From the NCBI GenBank assembly GCA_963711595.1, contig CAVQER010000011.1, positions 1-64,000 on the forward strand: a DNA stretch of 64,000 bases. The letters are read 5' to 3'. The position numbers and the translations under genes are program-made. This document shows, piece by piece, positions 1-10,253 of this stretch. Position 1 is the stretch's first letter, and each line of letters begins with the position of its first letter. Below the pieces are notes generated by a model that had not been told where the DNA came from, ran no database searches, and was given only the letters and a program-made list of their open reading frames with translations. The stretch comes from JAUSIF01 sp963711595. Its GTDB lineage: Bacteria; Pseudomonadota; Alphaproteobacteria; Rhizobiales; Xanthobacteraceae.

Positions 1-54
1 GTGCTGGCGCGCGGCTCGCGATCTAAGCGGAAGGGTGCGGAGGCGGCGGAGTGA
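1..54 (+). CDS. Possible C-terminal tail of an unidentified protein (partial)
   Basis: Frame 1 is open from the window edge to a TGA at 52-54 and would encode about 17 residues rich in Arg, Lys, Ala and Glu. Such basic/alanine tails are common at protein ends in high-GC bacteria, but nothing identifies the protein. It may simply be a chance open frame; the preceding sequence would settle it. Confidence 0.2.
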   Translation: MLARGSRSKRKGAEAAE

Positions 55-126
55 GTATGCTTATTCCCAGTCCCGGGAAATGCGATTCCATTGCGCGATT
101 GGCCAGCCGCCTCTGCAACTCGTTCT

Positions 127-1781
127 TCAAGGTCTAGGCTTCCCCTGAGGCTTTCGCGCGTCATCAAGGGGATCGTCCGTTCTGCGAAAAGTGCTTTGCC
201 TCTCTCGAATCTCTTCCCCTTCGCCCGTTTTAGCCTGCTCCAAAACGTCTCCAATATTTGCGTACTGTTGCAGCGTGGCTATGTTCGGATAAAGTTTTTT
301 GAGCACCTCATCCGATAAATAGTTTTCGATTTCACGGCCCTTCGTCACCCACGCGATGCCATCCAATTCCTTCATTTCTTCCGCCACCCGAGACTTAGTG
401 GCGGCCAATTCTGTTTCCGGTACGTCCTATCGCTATCCATCAACACAATCGCATTTCTGTTTACGCGCAAGATTTTGACGACATCATCAGCACTTACGTC
501 TTGATATGGCTCCTCAGTGACAAGTGGGCCAATAAGCGACCGCCATAGAACACACATTGGTAGTGGATGCCTTCCTTAAGTCTGCCGCCGGTGAACAGGT
601 CGATCCAACGATTGAAATATAGACGATCCGAGGGTCCCTCAACCCAGACAATTCCATTTGCCTGAAGCAGGTCGCTTGCTCGAACGTCGAGGTCATCAAG
701 GATGCCGCGATTTTCAATGTAGGTCGTAACTGTACGCGCAACGGCAAAGTCGCCGCGGTGACTAACGTGAACGATTTGAGCCATCTCGTCGCTACTTAAC
801 ATGTCAATTATCGCGCTCGAGTGGGTGGTTAGAAAAATCAAGCATCCTTCCTTGATCGACAGGGCGTGAATGTACTCCACTAGTCGTCGCTGGAGGGCAG
901 GATGCAGGTTGTTCTCAAGTTCCTCGAGTGCAAAAACGAAGTGCGACAGAGGTTTTTTTTCGACGTGTGGAATAAGAATGAAAAAAGATAACACCAGTAA
1001 GACGGTTTTCAGTCCGCTCCCGCTATGCGTGAGCGGAATTCTTCCCTTTTCCGACTCCTCTAAGAACACCTCCCACATTCCATTCTGATGCTGCTGGACC
1101 AAGATGCTCGAGAACTTCGCGTCCGGATGGAACACGGCGTTAATCGCGTCGAGCAACTGTCGCTCGACCAAGTCGCTTGGCAGATATGCCTTGGTGAGGA
1201 ATTGTTGAATTGTATTTGTGAAGCCAGCACCGTTCCGCTGAATTTGAGTATTTTCGGCGTCGGCCTCAGGGGCTATGTCACGGTCGGCCGCGAGTCGACG
1301 AAATGTTTTTCCCTTAAATGGATTTTCTGCGCGTCCCGCCAGCTGCTTCCCGTACTCGAGCGCCGCCTGCTTATTCTCGATACCCAAATCGAAATTGAGA
1401 GCCTTTAGCGAGTGAGTATTTCCTTGCTCAACTGCTACGGTAATCGTTTGACCCACAAATGACTTTCCAAAATGCCAGTGATTGGGCGCTCGAATAACTC
1501 CCCCACTGGTGCCCTCGGGAAAAACTGCCTTTAGTTCGGCCGCGCTGAGCTGCTTAGTGACTTGTACTTCGGTTGGCTGCCCTTTGTGTCGTAAAGATTT
1601 TGGGGTGTTGCTACGACTGCACGCCAATTCAACTAAGTCTAGCAGCGCCGATTTGCCGCTATTGTTGCGTCCCCGATTACGTTTGTTGACTTGATGTCTT
1701 CGAACCCTTGCGGGTCATTGCCAAAGCACTTGTAGTTTCGATTTTTAGTTTGAGGCCAGCAAACTTTGCAAAAGTGTCCAT
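127..1781 (-). pseudogene. OLD-family ATP-dependent nuclease (AAA ATPase + TOPRIM), broken by several frameshifts
   Basis: Pieces in all three minus-strand frames join into one protein of about 550 residues. Reading starts at ATG 1781, then a Walker A of the form GRNNSGKS (near 1650), a Walker B/D-loop region with FALEELENNLHP (near 925), an H-loop LTTHSS (near 830), then TOPRIM-type motifs VEGPSDRLYFNRW (near 635) and LMDSDR (near 430). This order is that of OLD/RecF-like ATPases fused to a TOPRIM nuclease, a family that includes phage-defence nucleases. Breaks lie near 1743, 1673, 530 and 408; each could be cured by adding one base to a short C or G run. The gene is either decaying or affected by sequence errors. 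The neighbouring DUF2971 gene on the other strand is broken in the same way. Family assignment is firm; a defence role is inference. Confidence 0.7.
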
Positions 1782-1860
1782 AAGGCAGGTGTCAGGGCCG
1801 TTGCTCAACAACTTACCGTAGCACTTGTCGGTCGCTATAGGTTGGGACGAAGGAGTCGCT

Positions 1861-2561
1861 ATGCCAGCTATTCTCGATAAACCGATTTTGCCGCCGTATT
1901 TGTATCGCTATCGAAAGATAACCGACGAGACCATGGATCAGGAAATCGCGGCTATCATCGAGAAATATTTGTGGTTCTCGACTTACAAGGAAATGAATGA
2001 TCCAATGGAGGGGTTCTTCGAACCCACAAGTCGTCTCCAAAAAGAGTCCAACTATGCCCAAGTCACGCGGACATCTACTACGAGAAGATAAACATCGGCA
2101 TTTGCTGCTTTAGCGACACTCACGATAACGAGCTCATGTGGTCGCACTACACTGTCAACTACTCCGGAATATGCGTCGGCTACGTGCCGCAACATCTCAT
2201 TGACAGTCTGCCCTACAACGCTCATCTCGTGCGAGTTGCGTACGGAACGAAGCCGCCTGACATAAACGCGAAAGACGGTGCAAATCCGAATGGCGCGGCA
2301 ATAAAGGTCTTGTCCCACAAGAAGGCAAGCTGGCTGTACGAACGAGAGTGGCGGGTACTTGGCCCTATCCACCGTGTAGACATCACGTCAAAGGACTGTC
2401 TACGTGAGGTGCGGCTTGGCATGAACATGAACCCTGACCACAAGTACAAGCTCCTTGCTGCTCTGAGCGGCCGCGCGGTACGAGTGGAAGAAATGGAGCG
2501 AGTGTCTGACTACTCGCACAAGTGGTTTAGGGTGCAAAACATCAAGGGCCAGCCTACCTAG
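1861..2561 (+). pseudogene. DUF2971 family protein, one frameshift
   Basis: The first part starts at ATG 1861 behind GAAGGAG and carries LYRYRKI and FSTYKEMNDPMEG, the usual opening of DUF2971 proteins. After about 2060 the same protein continues in the next frame with ICCFSDTHDNELMWSHY, a conserved block covering GICVGY, and KKASWLYEREWR near 2340. Joined, it gives about 233 residues, a normal length for the family. Adding one base near 2057-2062 (a CC run) restores the frame. DUF2971 has no settled biochemical function; members often sit in accessory loci. The close, divergent placement beside the OLD-like ATPase suggests one acquired block. Confidence 0.75.
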
Positions 2562-2681
2562 TAAGCAGGGTGCGAGACTGCGCCGTTATCGACGAGTGCA
2601 AAATTCAGCTGGCCCCGCCCCTCACCCCCCCGCCATCGCGCGCAAATAGAAAGCGCGCAATACGAGGCTCGCGGCCACGTT

Positions 2682-3845
<1,164 letters not shown>

Positions 3846-3983
3846 GCTTGTTCTCTCTCACATTCGCGCGATGCCGGAAGCAGCCTTTGAGCGAGCGCTT
3901 TGAGCAACGAACATATCCTAGCCGGCAGAACTCTTCACGGCAGGAATTTCCGCGTCGGGGCGGACCACATTCAAGGTGGCTGA

Positions 3984-4295
3984 TTATTTCTTTTCGATCA
4001 GGCGCGTCGCTTCCTGCCGGAGAGCAGGCATAATCCGATCGGCGAGCTTCGCAAGAAACCACGGGAGCGTGAGTTGCAGGCGAAGCTCGTGCTCCAAGAC
4101 ATCGATTGAGGCAGCCGCCGTCTGCCCCAAAGCACGCACCTGGAACGTCACGCGGTCACCGTCCCAAGTCGCAGGCTCAACACGCAAGAGATGAGCGAAG
4201 CCCGTGCGTTCGCGTCCCAGACCTTCCCTGAGGCGGCGCGAAGCCTCTGCCTTGCCGAGGCGGTGCGGGATGACAACCAAAATCGGTGCGCTCAT
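3984..4295 (-). CDS. Polyhydroxyalkanoic acid system family protein (copy 1)
   Basis: A 103-residue protein of the family annotated as polyhydroxyalkanoic acid system/granule-region protein. It shows the family pattern: an N-terminal strand followed by IPHRLGKAEASRRL, a central WDGDRVTFQVRALGQ, and a C-terminal LPWFLAKLADRI plus a basic tail. Members are linked to PHA granules by genomic association; their biochemical role is not established. It lies between the acyl-CoA dehydrogenase and a PHB-depolymerase-like esterase on the same strand, which supports a PHA link. A close paralogue is at 18090-18407. Confidence 0.85.
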   Translation of the reverse strand: MSAPILVVIPHRLGKAEASRRLREGLGRERTGFAHLLRVEPATWDGDRVTFQVRALGQTAAASIDVLEHELRLQLTLPWFLAKLADRIMPALRQEATRLIEKK

Positions 4296-4341
4296 TTCAC
4301 CGGAACTCGCGCTGGCCGCATTTCACTCGGGAACCTTGTCG

Positions 4342-5571
4342 TCAACTTCCCTTCATCAGTCCTGCCGCCCTCAAGGCATTGGTGATCACCGCACCGATAT
4401 CAATGGGAGGGGGCGGAATCTGCGTGCGTTCGGGGCCCGCATCCTCAGGGTCCAGCACCTCCCCTTCCAGCACATGCGGCTGCGGGGGCGGCGCTATAGG
4501 CCTACTGACGTGCCGTTGCTTGGCGGGCACGGTAATTTCGCTCTGCGTCGACGCAACATGGCGGGGACCGGCGACGGTAAGGCCGAAGAACTTGGCGATG
4601 TGATAGGACGAAGAAATTCCGACTTCGAGCAGGAACGGTCCGGCAGCGCCGCACTCTTCGTCGGCTCCACCGGTCGCGAGCGGCGTGCCATGCGCCATGT
4701 TCGTGATGGTGTAGGACTCGATCAGCTCATCGCCGGCCGCGTTGACCCAGACTTGCCGGGGATAGCCGTCGACCATCGCTTGAGCCGATGGCGCCACCGG
4801 CAGCCCGTGCACGTCGGTCCATTGCTTGACGATCTCACTAGCGTTCGACGGGATCACGGTCGCGTCGGCGCTGCCGTGCCAAACCGATACGCGCGGCCAA
4901 GGTCCGCTATGCGGCGACGCGCCTCGCACCAGATCGCCCCATGCGCGTGCAGGACGCGGCGGACACTGGAACATGGTCTCGAATGCCTGCTGGACATTGG
5001 TCGCGGCGCCGTAGGGCAGACCGGCAACAATCGCACCGCCGGCGAAGACATCGGGATAGGTCGCGAGCATGACGGAGGTCATCGCGCCACCGGCTGACAG
5101 CCCGGTGACAAACACACGTGCCGGGTTGATCCCATGATCAGACACCATCTTGTCGACCATTTGCCGGATCGAGCGCGCCTCGCCATGCCCACGTTCGATG
5201 TCGCCGGCTTGGAACCAATTGAAACAGCCGTTCGGGTTATTGGAGCGCTGCTGCTCAGGCAGCAGCAGAGCGAAGCCGAACCGGTCCGCCAGCGTCGACC
5301 ATCCCGCGCCAAGATCGTAACCGGCCGCACTCTGTGTGCATCCGTGCAGAACGACGACGAGGGCGCAATCTTCTGAGACCTGCGGCGGCAGGTGGGTAAA
5401 CATGCGCAAAGCGCCCGGGTTTGAGCCGAAATTCCGGGTTTCTTTCAGGTGACTTGATGGGGAGTCTTTGTTGGAGGCGGCCGCTCTCATTCGGGCGGCG
5501 GCTTGCACCAGCTTTCCCCACTTTCGCCGCTGCGCCCGAAAACTGCCGAGTGCTTTCCGCATCCTGAGCAC
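4342..5571 (-). CDS. PHB-depolymerase-type esterase (alpha/beta hydrolase)
   Basis: The 409-residue product matches the esterase_phb/LpqC class. Visible are the oxyanion HGC (76-78), the nucleophile elbow GLSAGG with Ser159, the acid in HGSADATV (Asp236) and the base in NMAHG (His294). It likely hydrolyses polyhydroxybutyrate oligomers or related acyl esters. No signal peptide is seen: the N terminus is basic (RMRKALGSFRAQRRK), so an intracellular or granule-bound enzyme is more likely than a secreted depolymerase. The C-terminal 80 residues are proline-rich and low complexity. GTG 5571 is preceded at a good distance by AAAGGA; ATG 5562 is an alternative start. The neighbouring PHA-system gene fits the role. 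Confidence 0.88.
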   Translation of the reverse strand: MLRMRKALGSFRAQRRKWGKLVQAAARMRAAASNKDSPSSHLKETRNFGSNPGALRMFTHLPPQVSEDCALVVVLHGCTQSAAGYDLGAGWSTLADRFGFALLLPEQQRSNNPNGCFNWFQAGDIERGHGEARSIRQMVDKMVSDHGINPARVFVTGLSAGGAMTSVMLATYPDVFAGGAIVAGLPYGAATNVQQAFETMFQCPPRPARAWGDLVRGASPHSGPWPRVSVWHGSADATVIPSNASEIVKQWTDVHGLPVAPSAQAMVDGYPRQVWVNAAGDELIESYTITNMAHGTPLATGGADEECGAAGPFLLEVGISSSYHIAKFFGLTVAGPRHVASTQSEITVPAKQRHVSRPIAPPPQPHVLEGEVLDPEDAGPERTQIPPPPIDIGAVITNALRAAGLMKGS

Positions 5572-5704
5572 TGAACTGTCCTTTCATTCGATCCAGCACA
5601 ACGAGTGAGGAGGCAAGTGGGTGCTGCAGTGCAGCAATGCAAGACGTCAAGGCGCGGCAGACTGCTAGACGGCCATTGATAGGAATCGGGTAGGACAATT
5701 GAGG

Positions 5705-6616
5705 ATGGCGCCGCACAAAGTTGTCGACTGCCTTATCGTCGGAGCTGGCCCAGCAGGGCTCACTGCTGCGATTTACCTCGGCAGATATCACCGCTCCGCA
5801 ATCTTGGCTGATGGCGGCCCGAGCCGCGCCGCCTTGATTCCGGAAACACACAACCATCCGGCGTTTAGCGGAATATCGGGCGAGGCATTACTTGCGCGGA
5901 TGGGCAAGCAGGCCGAGTTGTATGGCGTCCAAAAATACCGAGGCATCGTTTCATCTCTCGCCAAAAGAGAAAACAGCTTCGTGGCATTGTTGAACGGTGA
6001 GGAATTGCTCGCGTCGCGAGTGCTGCTGTGTACCGGCATTAAGGACATCGAGCCTGATCTGCCGGGTCTTGAACCTGCCGTGCGTCAGAGCGTGGTTCGA
6101 TATTGCCCGATCTGTGACGGCTATGAAGCGGCTGGTCTCAAAATTGCGGTCTATGGTCCTTCGCGCATGGCTCTCAAGAAGGCACTTTTTCTCCGCACAT
6201 ATTCAGCGGATGTAACAATCATACCCAGCGAAACCGTCGCCAAGAGTGCGGATCTCGAACCGTCGAACAGCGCTGACATCACAATCGCGCGGGCGACACC
6301 TGCCAAATTCTCGCGCACGGAAAAAGGTATCAGGATTTTATTGAGCGACGGCGTTGAGCTGGACTTCGACGTACTTTATCCGGCTCTTGGTGCGGATGTG
6401 AGATCTAACCTTGCAAGGGACTTGGGAGCTGAATGCGACGCCGAGGGACATTTGCGCGTCAATTCAACACAAGAGACCTCGATCTCAGGCTTATTTGCAG
6501 CGGGCGACGTCGTGTCCGATCTGCATCAACTTTGCGTCGCGGAAGCGCACGCTGCCGTGGCAGCAACCGCTATTCATAATAGTCTGCCGCACCGATTTCA
6601 GGTTCCATCATCGTAA
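5705..6616 (+). CDS. NAD(P)/FAD-dependent oxidoreductase, thioredoxin-reductase-like
   Basis: About 303 residues with an N-terminal FAD-binding GAGPAGL, a redox-active pair in YCPICDGYE (near residue 140), a second nucleotide-binding region and the C-terminal FAD motif GLFAAGDVV. This is the two-domain layout of low-molecular-weight thioredoxin reductases. The second dinucleotide motif is poor (VYGPSRMAL in place of GGGxSA), so NADPH may not be the partner and the physiological substrate is open. ATG 5705 is preferred to TTG 5699. It is transcribed opposite to its neighbours and ends just beside the truncated dehydrogenase copy. Confidence 0.85.
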   Translation: MAPHKVVDCLIVGAGPAGLTAAIYLGRYHRSAILADGGPSRAALIPETHNHPAFSGISGEALLARMGKQAELYGVQKYRGIVSSLAKRENSFVALLNGEELLASRVLLCTGIKDIEPDLPGLEPAVRQSVVRYCPICDGYEAAGLKIAVYGPSRMALKKALFLRTYSADVTIIPSETVAKSADLEPSNSADITIARATPAKFSRTEKGIRILLSDGVELDFDVLYPALGADVRSNLARDLGAECDAEGHLRVNSTQETSISGLFAAGDVVSDLHQLCVAEAHAAVAATAIHNSLPHRFQVPSS

Positions 6617-6651
6617 AGGTTGCGACCGACTTTACTGACAACAGCGTCAAT

Positions 6652-6872
6652 GCTTCGCAGAACGCAACCTCGTACGAGTAGTCCAGTTCGAGGCCGCCGA
6701 ATTTCTCCGGTTTGTGGATGCCGAGCAGGTCCTGCTTGCCCATCTTCTTGAACAGCTCGTGCGCCGGGAAGATGCCCTCCTTCTCCCACTCGTCGGCGTG
6801 CGGATCGATTTCGCTCTGCACGAATTTCGTGACGCTGCGCATCAGTTCGCGGTGTTGTTCGGTGTAGAGCAT
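6652..6872 (-). pseudogene. Truncated duplicate of the acyl-CoA dehydrogenase N terminus
   Basis: Only the first 73 or so codons of the dehydrogenase at 2682-3845 are present, with two amino acid changes (GLGLEYS to GLELDYS). After FCEAL the frame runs into unrelated residues and into the end of the convergent flavoprotein gene, stopping near 6570. The FAD and catalytic regions are absent, so no enzyme can be made. High identity to the full copy points to a recent duplication or a recombination scar. Confidence 0.92.
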
Positions 6873-6898
6873 GCTCGTTCTCTCTCACATTCGCGCGA
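6652..6898. repeat. Direct repeat, copy B
   Basis: Second copy of the 247-bp unit at 3625-3871. The match ends at 6897-6898, inside the leader, just before the stop of the following minus-strand gene (6905). The two copies bracket 2.8 kb holding three genes (PHA-system protein, esterase, flavoprotein), so homologous recombination between them would remove that block. Confidence 0.95.
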
Positions 6899-6904
6899 CG
6901 TTCA

Positions 6905-8068
6905 TCAGCTCGCGCCGCAGTTCTTCAGGGGCGTGCGCAGTGCCTGGTCCAGACCTGCGGTCGAGAACCTGATCTCGCGTGACCAGGGGCGGGCGTTGCG
7001 CGGCGAGAAACTCTCGGTCACGACGATAGCACCGGCTGCAAGCGCCTTCTGAACGAATTGCCGATCTGCAAGGGCCTGGTACTTGTCGTCTCCACGCGTT
7101 CGCGTCGTCCGTTGCAGCGTCTTCACGTCGCTGCCAGCACTAATGCGAATGACTGTCGAAACATCGATCTGGTTCGATGCTGCTTCCCGCTGATACTCGA
7201 TCGACGTCGCAGGCCGGCTCTCAGCGCAAGTCAGGCGCAGATTGCTGGTTCGGAATTCCGTGCCGTCGGCGCCCCGGGCCTGGGTGACCGCCTTGAGCAT
7301 GTACGATCGCATGGGTCCTCTCGGCTCCCGATACTGCATCCAATCGGATTCGTAGGGACCACTCGTCTCCACCCGGTATCGGACAAGCTCCTCTCGGTTC
7401 AGGACGTGCACGCCAGGCGCCGGAGTCTTGATTGATGCATCCTGGAGGTCGGGATTGGCGCCCATTTCCAGGATATAGCGCTTTCTGTTGTTGTGCATTT
7501 GCTCGACAGTCAGCCACCCGGGCTGGGACGATACAGCCGTCGGGGTTGCGGCGTGGATTCCGACCCGCGCATCCGCCGGCACATGACGCGCGGACGCTCC
7601 GAGCAAGGCATAGACGCACGCGGAGGAACACGCGGCGCCCGCGGTGCGGAGCTGAGCTTTTAATTCGCGGCTCCCCTGCATGATCCGGCGGCAGGATTCG
7701 TCGGCTGCTATGCGCGCCTTGCATCCTTCCGGATAAGATTCGCCCACGCTGGCGGTCATTCTGCGTTCGCGCAAAATTCGCCCCAGGACGAGCGCCTCCC
7801 CGATGACGCCGCCCAGTGAATTGAACACGATCGGCAGGTTGCGGCCCTGCAAGGTGGCGAGCAGATCGCGGAATCGTTTTTCGACCTGCGGCCCGTCGAA
7901 CATTCCTTCCGCCGCGATCCATTCGCTACAGCCCGGACCGCAAGCATTGGGCTCGCCCTTGGCAACGAAGAAGATCATCGGTTCCGGATTTGGCTGTGCC
8001 GGTGCGCCGGGCGAGCCCAAGGCGAGTACGGCGGCAATTCCTGCCAAAACCAAACGGACGGCCCTCAT
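6905..8068 (-). CDS. Exported ClpP-fold protein (COG3904-like), function unknown
   Basis: ATG 8068 follows AAGGATAG and opens a clear signal peptide (MRAVRLVLAGIAAVLAL, ending near APAQP). The mature part has NSLGGVIGEALVLGR, CSSACVYALLGASARHV and ARVGIHAAT in the order seen in ClpP/crotonase-fold exported proteins, where the Ser of CSSAC and the His of VGIH would be the catalytic pair. The last 150 residues resemble nothing I recognise. Expected location is the periplasm. It may be a peptidase or a pseudo-enzyme; no partner gene is adjacent. Confidence 0.7.
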   Translation of the reverse strand: MRAVRLVLAGIAAVLALGSPGAPAQPNPEPMIFFVAKGEPNACGPGCSEWIAAEGMFDGPQVEKRFRDLLATLQGRNLPIVFNSLGGVIGEALVLGRILRERRMTASVGESYPEGCKARIAADESCRRIMQGSRELKAQLRTAGAACSSACVYALLGASARHVPADARVGIHAATPTAVSSQPGWLTVEQMHNNRKRYILEMGANPDLQDASIKTPAPGVHVLNREELVRYRVETSGPYESDWMQYREPRGPMRSYMLKAVTQARGADGTEFRTSNLRLTCAESRPATSIEYQREAASNQIDVSTVIRISAGSDVKTLQRTTRTRGDDKYQALADRQFVQKALAAGAIVVTESFSPRNARPWSREIRFSTAGLDQALRTPLKNCGAS

Positions 8069-8613
8069 GGCTATCCTTCTAGCGCGATCCGCTGCCGATC
8101 GGCTCTGGGCCGTCGAAATGCCAACCGCCCAAACGCCCCTCATATTCCTGGCGGAAGTTCAAGGTTGCCCCTCACCTAAATCGAGCGGCCTTCCGCGAGA
8201 TCTCGTTGTCGTGCGAGAGCGTCGCAACTTCGTCGCAACAAACGCCTTCGGCAATGCAGAAGCCCGGCCTTTGGGGAGGCCGGGCTGCTACGCCACTCGC
8301 TTTGCTGGCTGGGCAAGGGGGATGATTCTTCCCCGGTGGCGCGATCATTTAGCTGATGAAAGGGGCAAAAAAGTGAACCCCGCCCCGGGATGGGGACCGC
8401 GAGGCGGGGCCTGCTTAGCCCAAGCACTGACGACAAGGGGGCTGGGATGCGCCAAGTGGCCTAGGCGGGCGCTTCATTCCACCGCGCGGATGTACGGCCG
8501 ATGAATAGCTTTTGTCGCATGAGCAACTCTGCGAGGACGAAACCGTCCCTCAAGCAGTATCTCGGACTGATTGAGGCGGATAGGATCGTGCCGAAAGCTA
8601 ATCGAGGTTTGCA
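8069..8613. other. 545-bp non-coding stretch with two GC-rich hairpins
   Basis: No open frame here has a ribosome site or recognisable product. It holds one hairpin at 8262-8285 (9-bp arms, 6-base loop) and a looser one at 8378-8409 (CCCCGCC with GGCGGGG). It probably contains the promoters of the flanking divergent genes, but no clear -35/-10 pair stands out. Confidence 0.5.
8262..8285. terminator. Perfect 9-bp hairpin, terminator-like or short palindromic repeat
   Basis: GCCCGGCCT, loop TTGGGG, AGGCCGGGC. There is no T run on either side, so intrinsic termination is doubtful. It lies between divergent genes, which makes a terminator role less natural; it may be a repeat relic. Confidence 0.4.
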
Positions 8614-8880
8614 ATGCTCTCGTGTGCCCGCTTTGTTTCGATTGCGCTGACATTCGTCTGTGTGGTGGCAATTAGCCCTGTGGCTCATGCCGATAAGATA
8701 AAGACCCCGCCGCCCAAGGATGCTTCACAAAAAGGGCAGGACTGCGTGGTGAATACCAAGATGAAAACCGCGGAGAAGGCATTTTGCGTTCACGACAATT
8801 TTGTCAGGGGCCGAGTCGTCAATCCAAAAATCGAGAATACGGATAGTGCGGCACCGGCAAACCGTAAGTTAGGCCAATAA
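8614..8880 (+). CDS. Small secreted protein, unknown
   Basis: An 88-residue product with a signal peptide (MLSCARFVSIALTFVCVVA, cleavage near AHA-DK). The mature part is short, Lys/Pro-rich at first and has two cysteines (DCVV and FCVHDN) that could form a disulfide in the periplasm. No family recognised. It is followed 48 bp later by another small exported protein with cysteines on the same strand, so the two may be co-transcribed. Confidence 0.6.
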   Translation: MLSCARFVSIALTFVCVVAISPVAHADKIKTPPPKDASQKGQDCVVNTKMKTAEKAFCVHDNFVRGRVVNPKIENTDSAAPANRKLGQ

Positions 8881-8928
8881 CCACAACTCCGTTCTGTCCC
8901 AATAATTTTGTCTGAGGAGAAAGAGCCT

Positions 8929-9252
8929 ATGAAAAGGTCATGTTTTCGCATTCCACCACTGCTCACGTTGGTGATGATGTTCGTTGTGTCGATATCGCAC
9001 CCGCTTTCAGCCACGGACGTGGATCGCGGAGAAGACGGGTTTGTCAGGTTAGCTCAAACCAATAGGGTACAAATCCCACGTAGCGGAAACGCTACATCGA
9101 CCGTGAAAAATTGCGAGACAGGGCAGTGCTACTCGTACTGGCAAGAACTCACGAACCCGCATGATGCGACCTATCAAGGCCGGCTAAAGGCGCAAAAAGC
9201 CTATAACGATTGCATTCTTCGCTGCAGGGCGAAGCCGCCAGCAGCGCAATGA
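8929..9252 (+). CDS. Small secreted cysteine-containing protein, unknown
   Basis: ATG 8929 follows TGAGGAG, which favours it over the upstream TTG 8908. The 107-residue product begins with a signal peptide (MKRSCFRIPPLLTLVMMFVV). The mature region has CETGQCYSYW and a C-terminal CILRCRAKPP, so four cysteines in two CxxxxC/CxxxC pairs. No family recognised. Likely periplasmic and oxidised. Confidence 0.6.
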   Translation: MKRSCFRIPPLLTLVMMFVVSISHPLSATDVDRGEDGFVRLAQTNRVQIPRSGNATSTVKNCETGQCYSYWQELTNPHDATYQGRLKAQKAYNDCILRCRAKPPAAQ

Positions 9253-9289
9253 CGCGATGCCCCAGTGTAAGTAGAGAGGCGGCTGACGC

Positions 9290-9523
9290 TTACGCGATCG
9301 CATCGTTTCGCAAGTCTTCGTAGACAATCCCGCAGCGTACCTCTCCAAGCGCACGGTGTCGTGCGCACTGGGCGACGAGCGGCAGCAAGTCGGGACCGGC
9401 GACATCACCGAACCGCTCAAGCAGAGTCGCCTTTCGATATTGCCCGCGCCGTCCGCACTCGTCGCAGACGAAACGCACCGGGTCGAACGGGAAAGCTGAA
9501 ATCGGCGGCGAGCTGTAGCGCAT
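9290..9523 (-). CDS. Small protein with a zinc-ribbon-like CxxC, unknown
   Basis: A 77-residue protein with FVCDECGRRGQYRKATLLERFG. The CDEC pair followed by a basic GQYRK segment resembles small conserved proteins of bradyrhizobia that carry half a zinc ribbon. A further cysteine/histidine pair, CARH, follows about 30 residues on, so one Zn site could form. No function is known to me. Confidence 0.5.
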   Translation of the reverse strand: MRYSSPPISAFPFDPVRFVCDECGRRGQYRKATLLERFGDVAGPDLLPLVAQCARHRALGEVRCGIVYEDLRNDAIA

Positions 9524-9598
9524 GAGGTCAATCTAAAGACAGCCAGTCGCGCCCCGCACTGGTGGCGTTACCCACCGGACAAACCGCGCCGCCGCTAA

Positions 9599-9820
9599 CT
9601 AGGGTGCTGTACTCCGCATAGTTGGTTTGGCCTTCTTGGTCGTGCTCTTCGTCGGGGTCGTTGTCGTGGTGGTGAATTGTTCTCGATACGCCCGGAGGTT
9701 CGATACGATGGTGTTGTGGTTAGTCTCGCGGCTCCAGGTGGTGCTGTGCACCGTCGTCTGCGCATCAGCATCACTCATCGTCAAAGCCGCAATTGCGGCG
9801 ATAGCTATAAGAAATCGCAT
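9599..9820 (-). CDS. Small exported threonine-rich protein, unknown
   Basis: ATG 9820 sits behind AAGGAGGGG, a very strong ribosome site, so the longer frame start is rejected. The 73-residue product has a signal peptide (MRFLIAIAAIAALTMSDADA) and a low-complexity mature part dominated by Thr, Lys and Ser, including TTTTTTPTKSTTKK. Expected in the periplasm or outside the cell. No homologue recognised. Confidence 0.55.
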   Translation of the reverse strand: MRFLIAIAAIAALTMSDADAQTTVHSTTWSRETNHNTIVSNLRAYREQFTTTTTTPTKSTTKKAKPTMRSTAP

Positions 9821-10253
9821 GGTCCCCTCCTTTCGAGCCGCGTAAGGTCTGGCTCGAGCCGAACGATTGATTCCTGAGTTCTTCAGTCTTCGATCGCTTT
9901 GGCGCAAATCGCGGCTTCACCTGAACTGAGCGAGCGCTCGTCTCACAGTCTTTCCCAAAGAAGCGTGCCCTCGCGCTAAGAGTGCGACCCGACGCGACCC
10001 GCGCGTTGCTCGGAATGCGCGGGTCCATTGCATGGCGTTGCAATAAGGAACATGACGCAATTCCATCGCTGACTGGATGGCACCCTCAAGGGAGGCGGTA
10101 ACCTGTCAAAGACGTATAATTGCTACACGATTACAATTCCTTGACAGAACCGCCACCTTCTATCGCAACGGTGTCGCAACAGAAGCGCGCCGTGTATAAG
10201 CCTGCTTCACAAACTTATGGGGTTATGAGCCCCCAACCCAGACTGGAAATTTC
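9821..10253. other. 433-bp intergenic region between divergent genes
   Basis: No gene seen. A TATAAT at 10115-10120 and a TTGACA at 10141-10146 occur, but they are not spaced as a pair and no other element was recognised. It should carry the promoter of the Tim44-domain gene to the right and of the small exported gene to the left. Confidence 0.4.

Noticed and set aside
10115..10146. A TATAAT and TTGACA near the Tim44 gene
   Set aside because: The order and spacing do not make a sigma-70 promoter.
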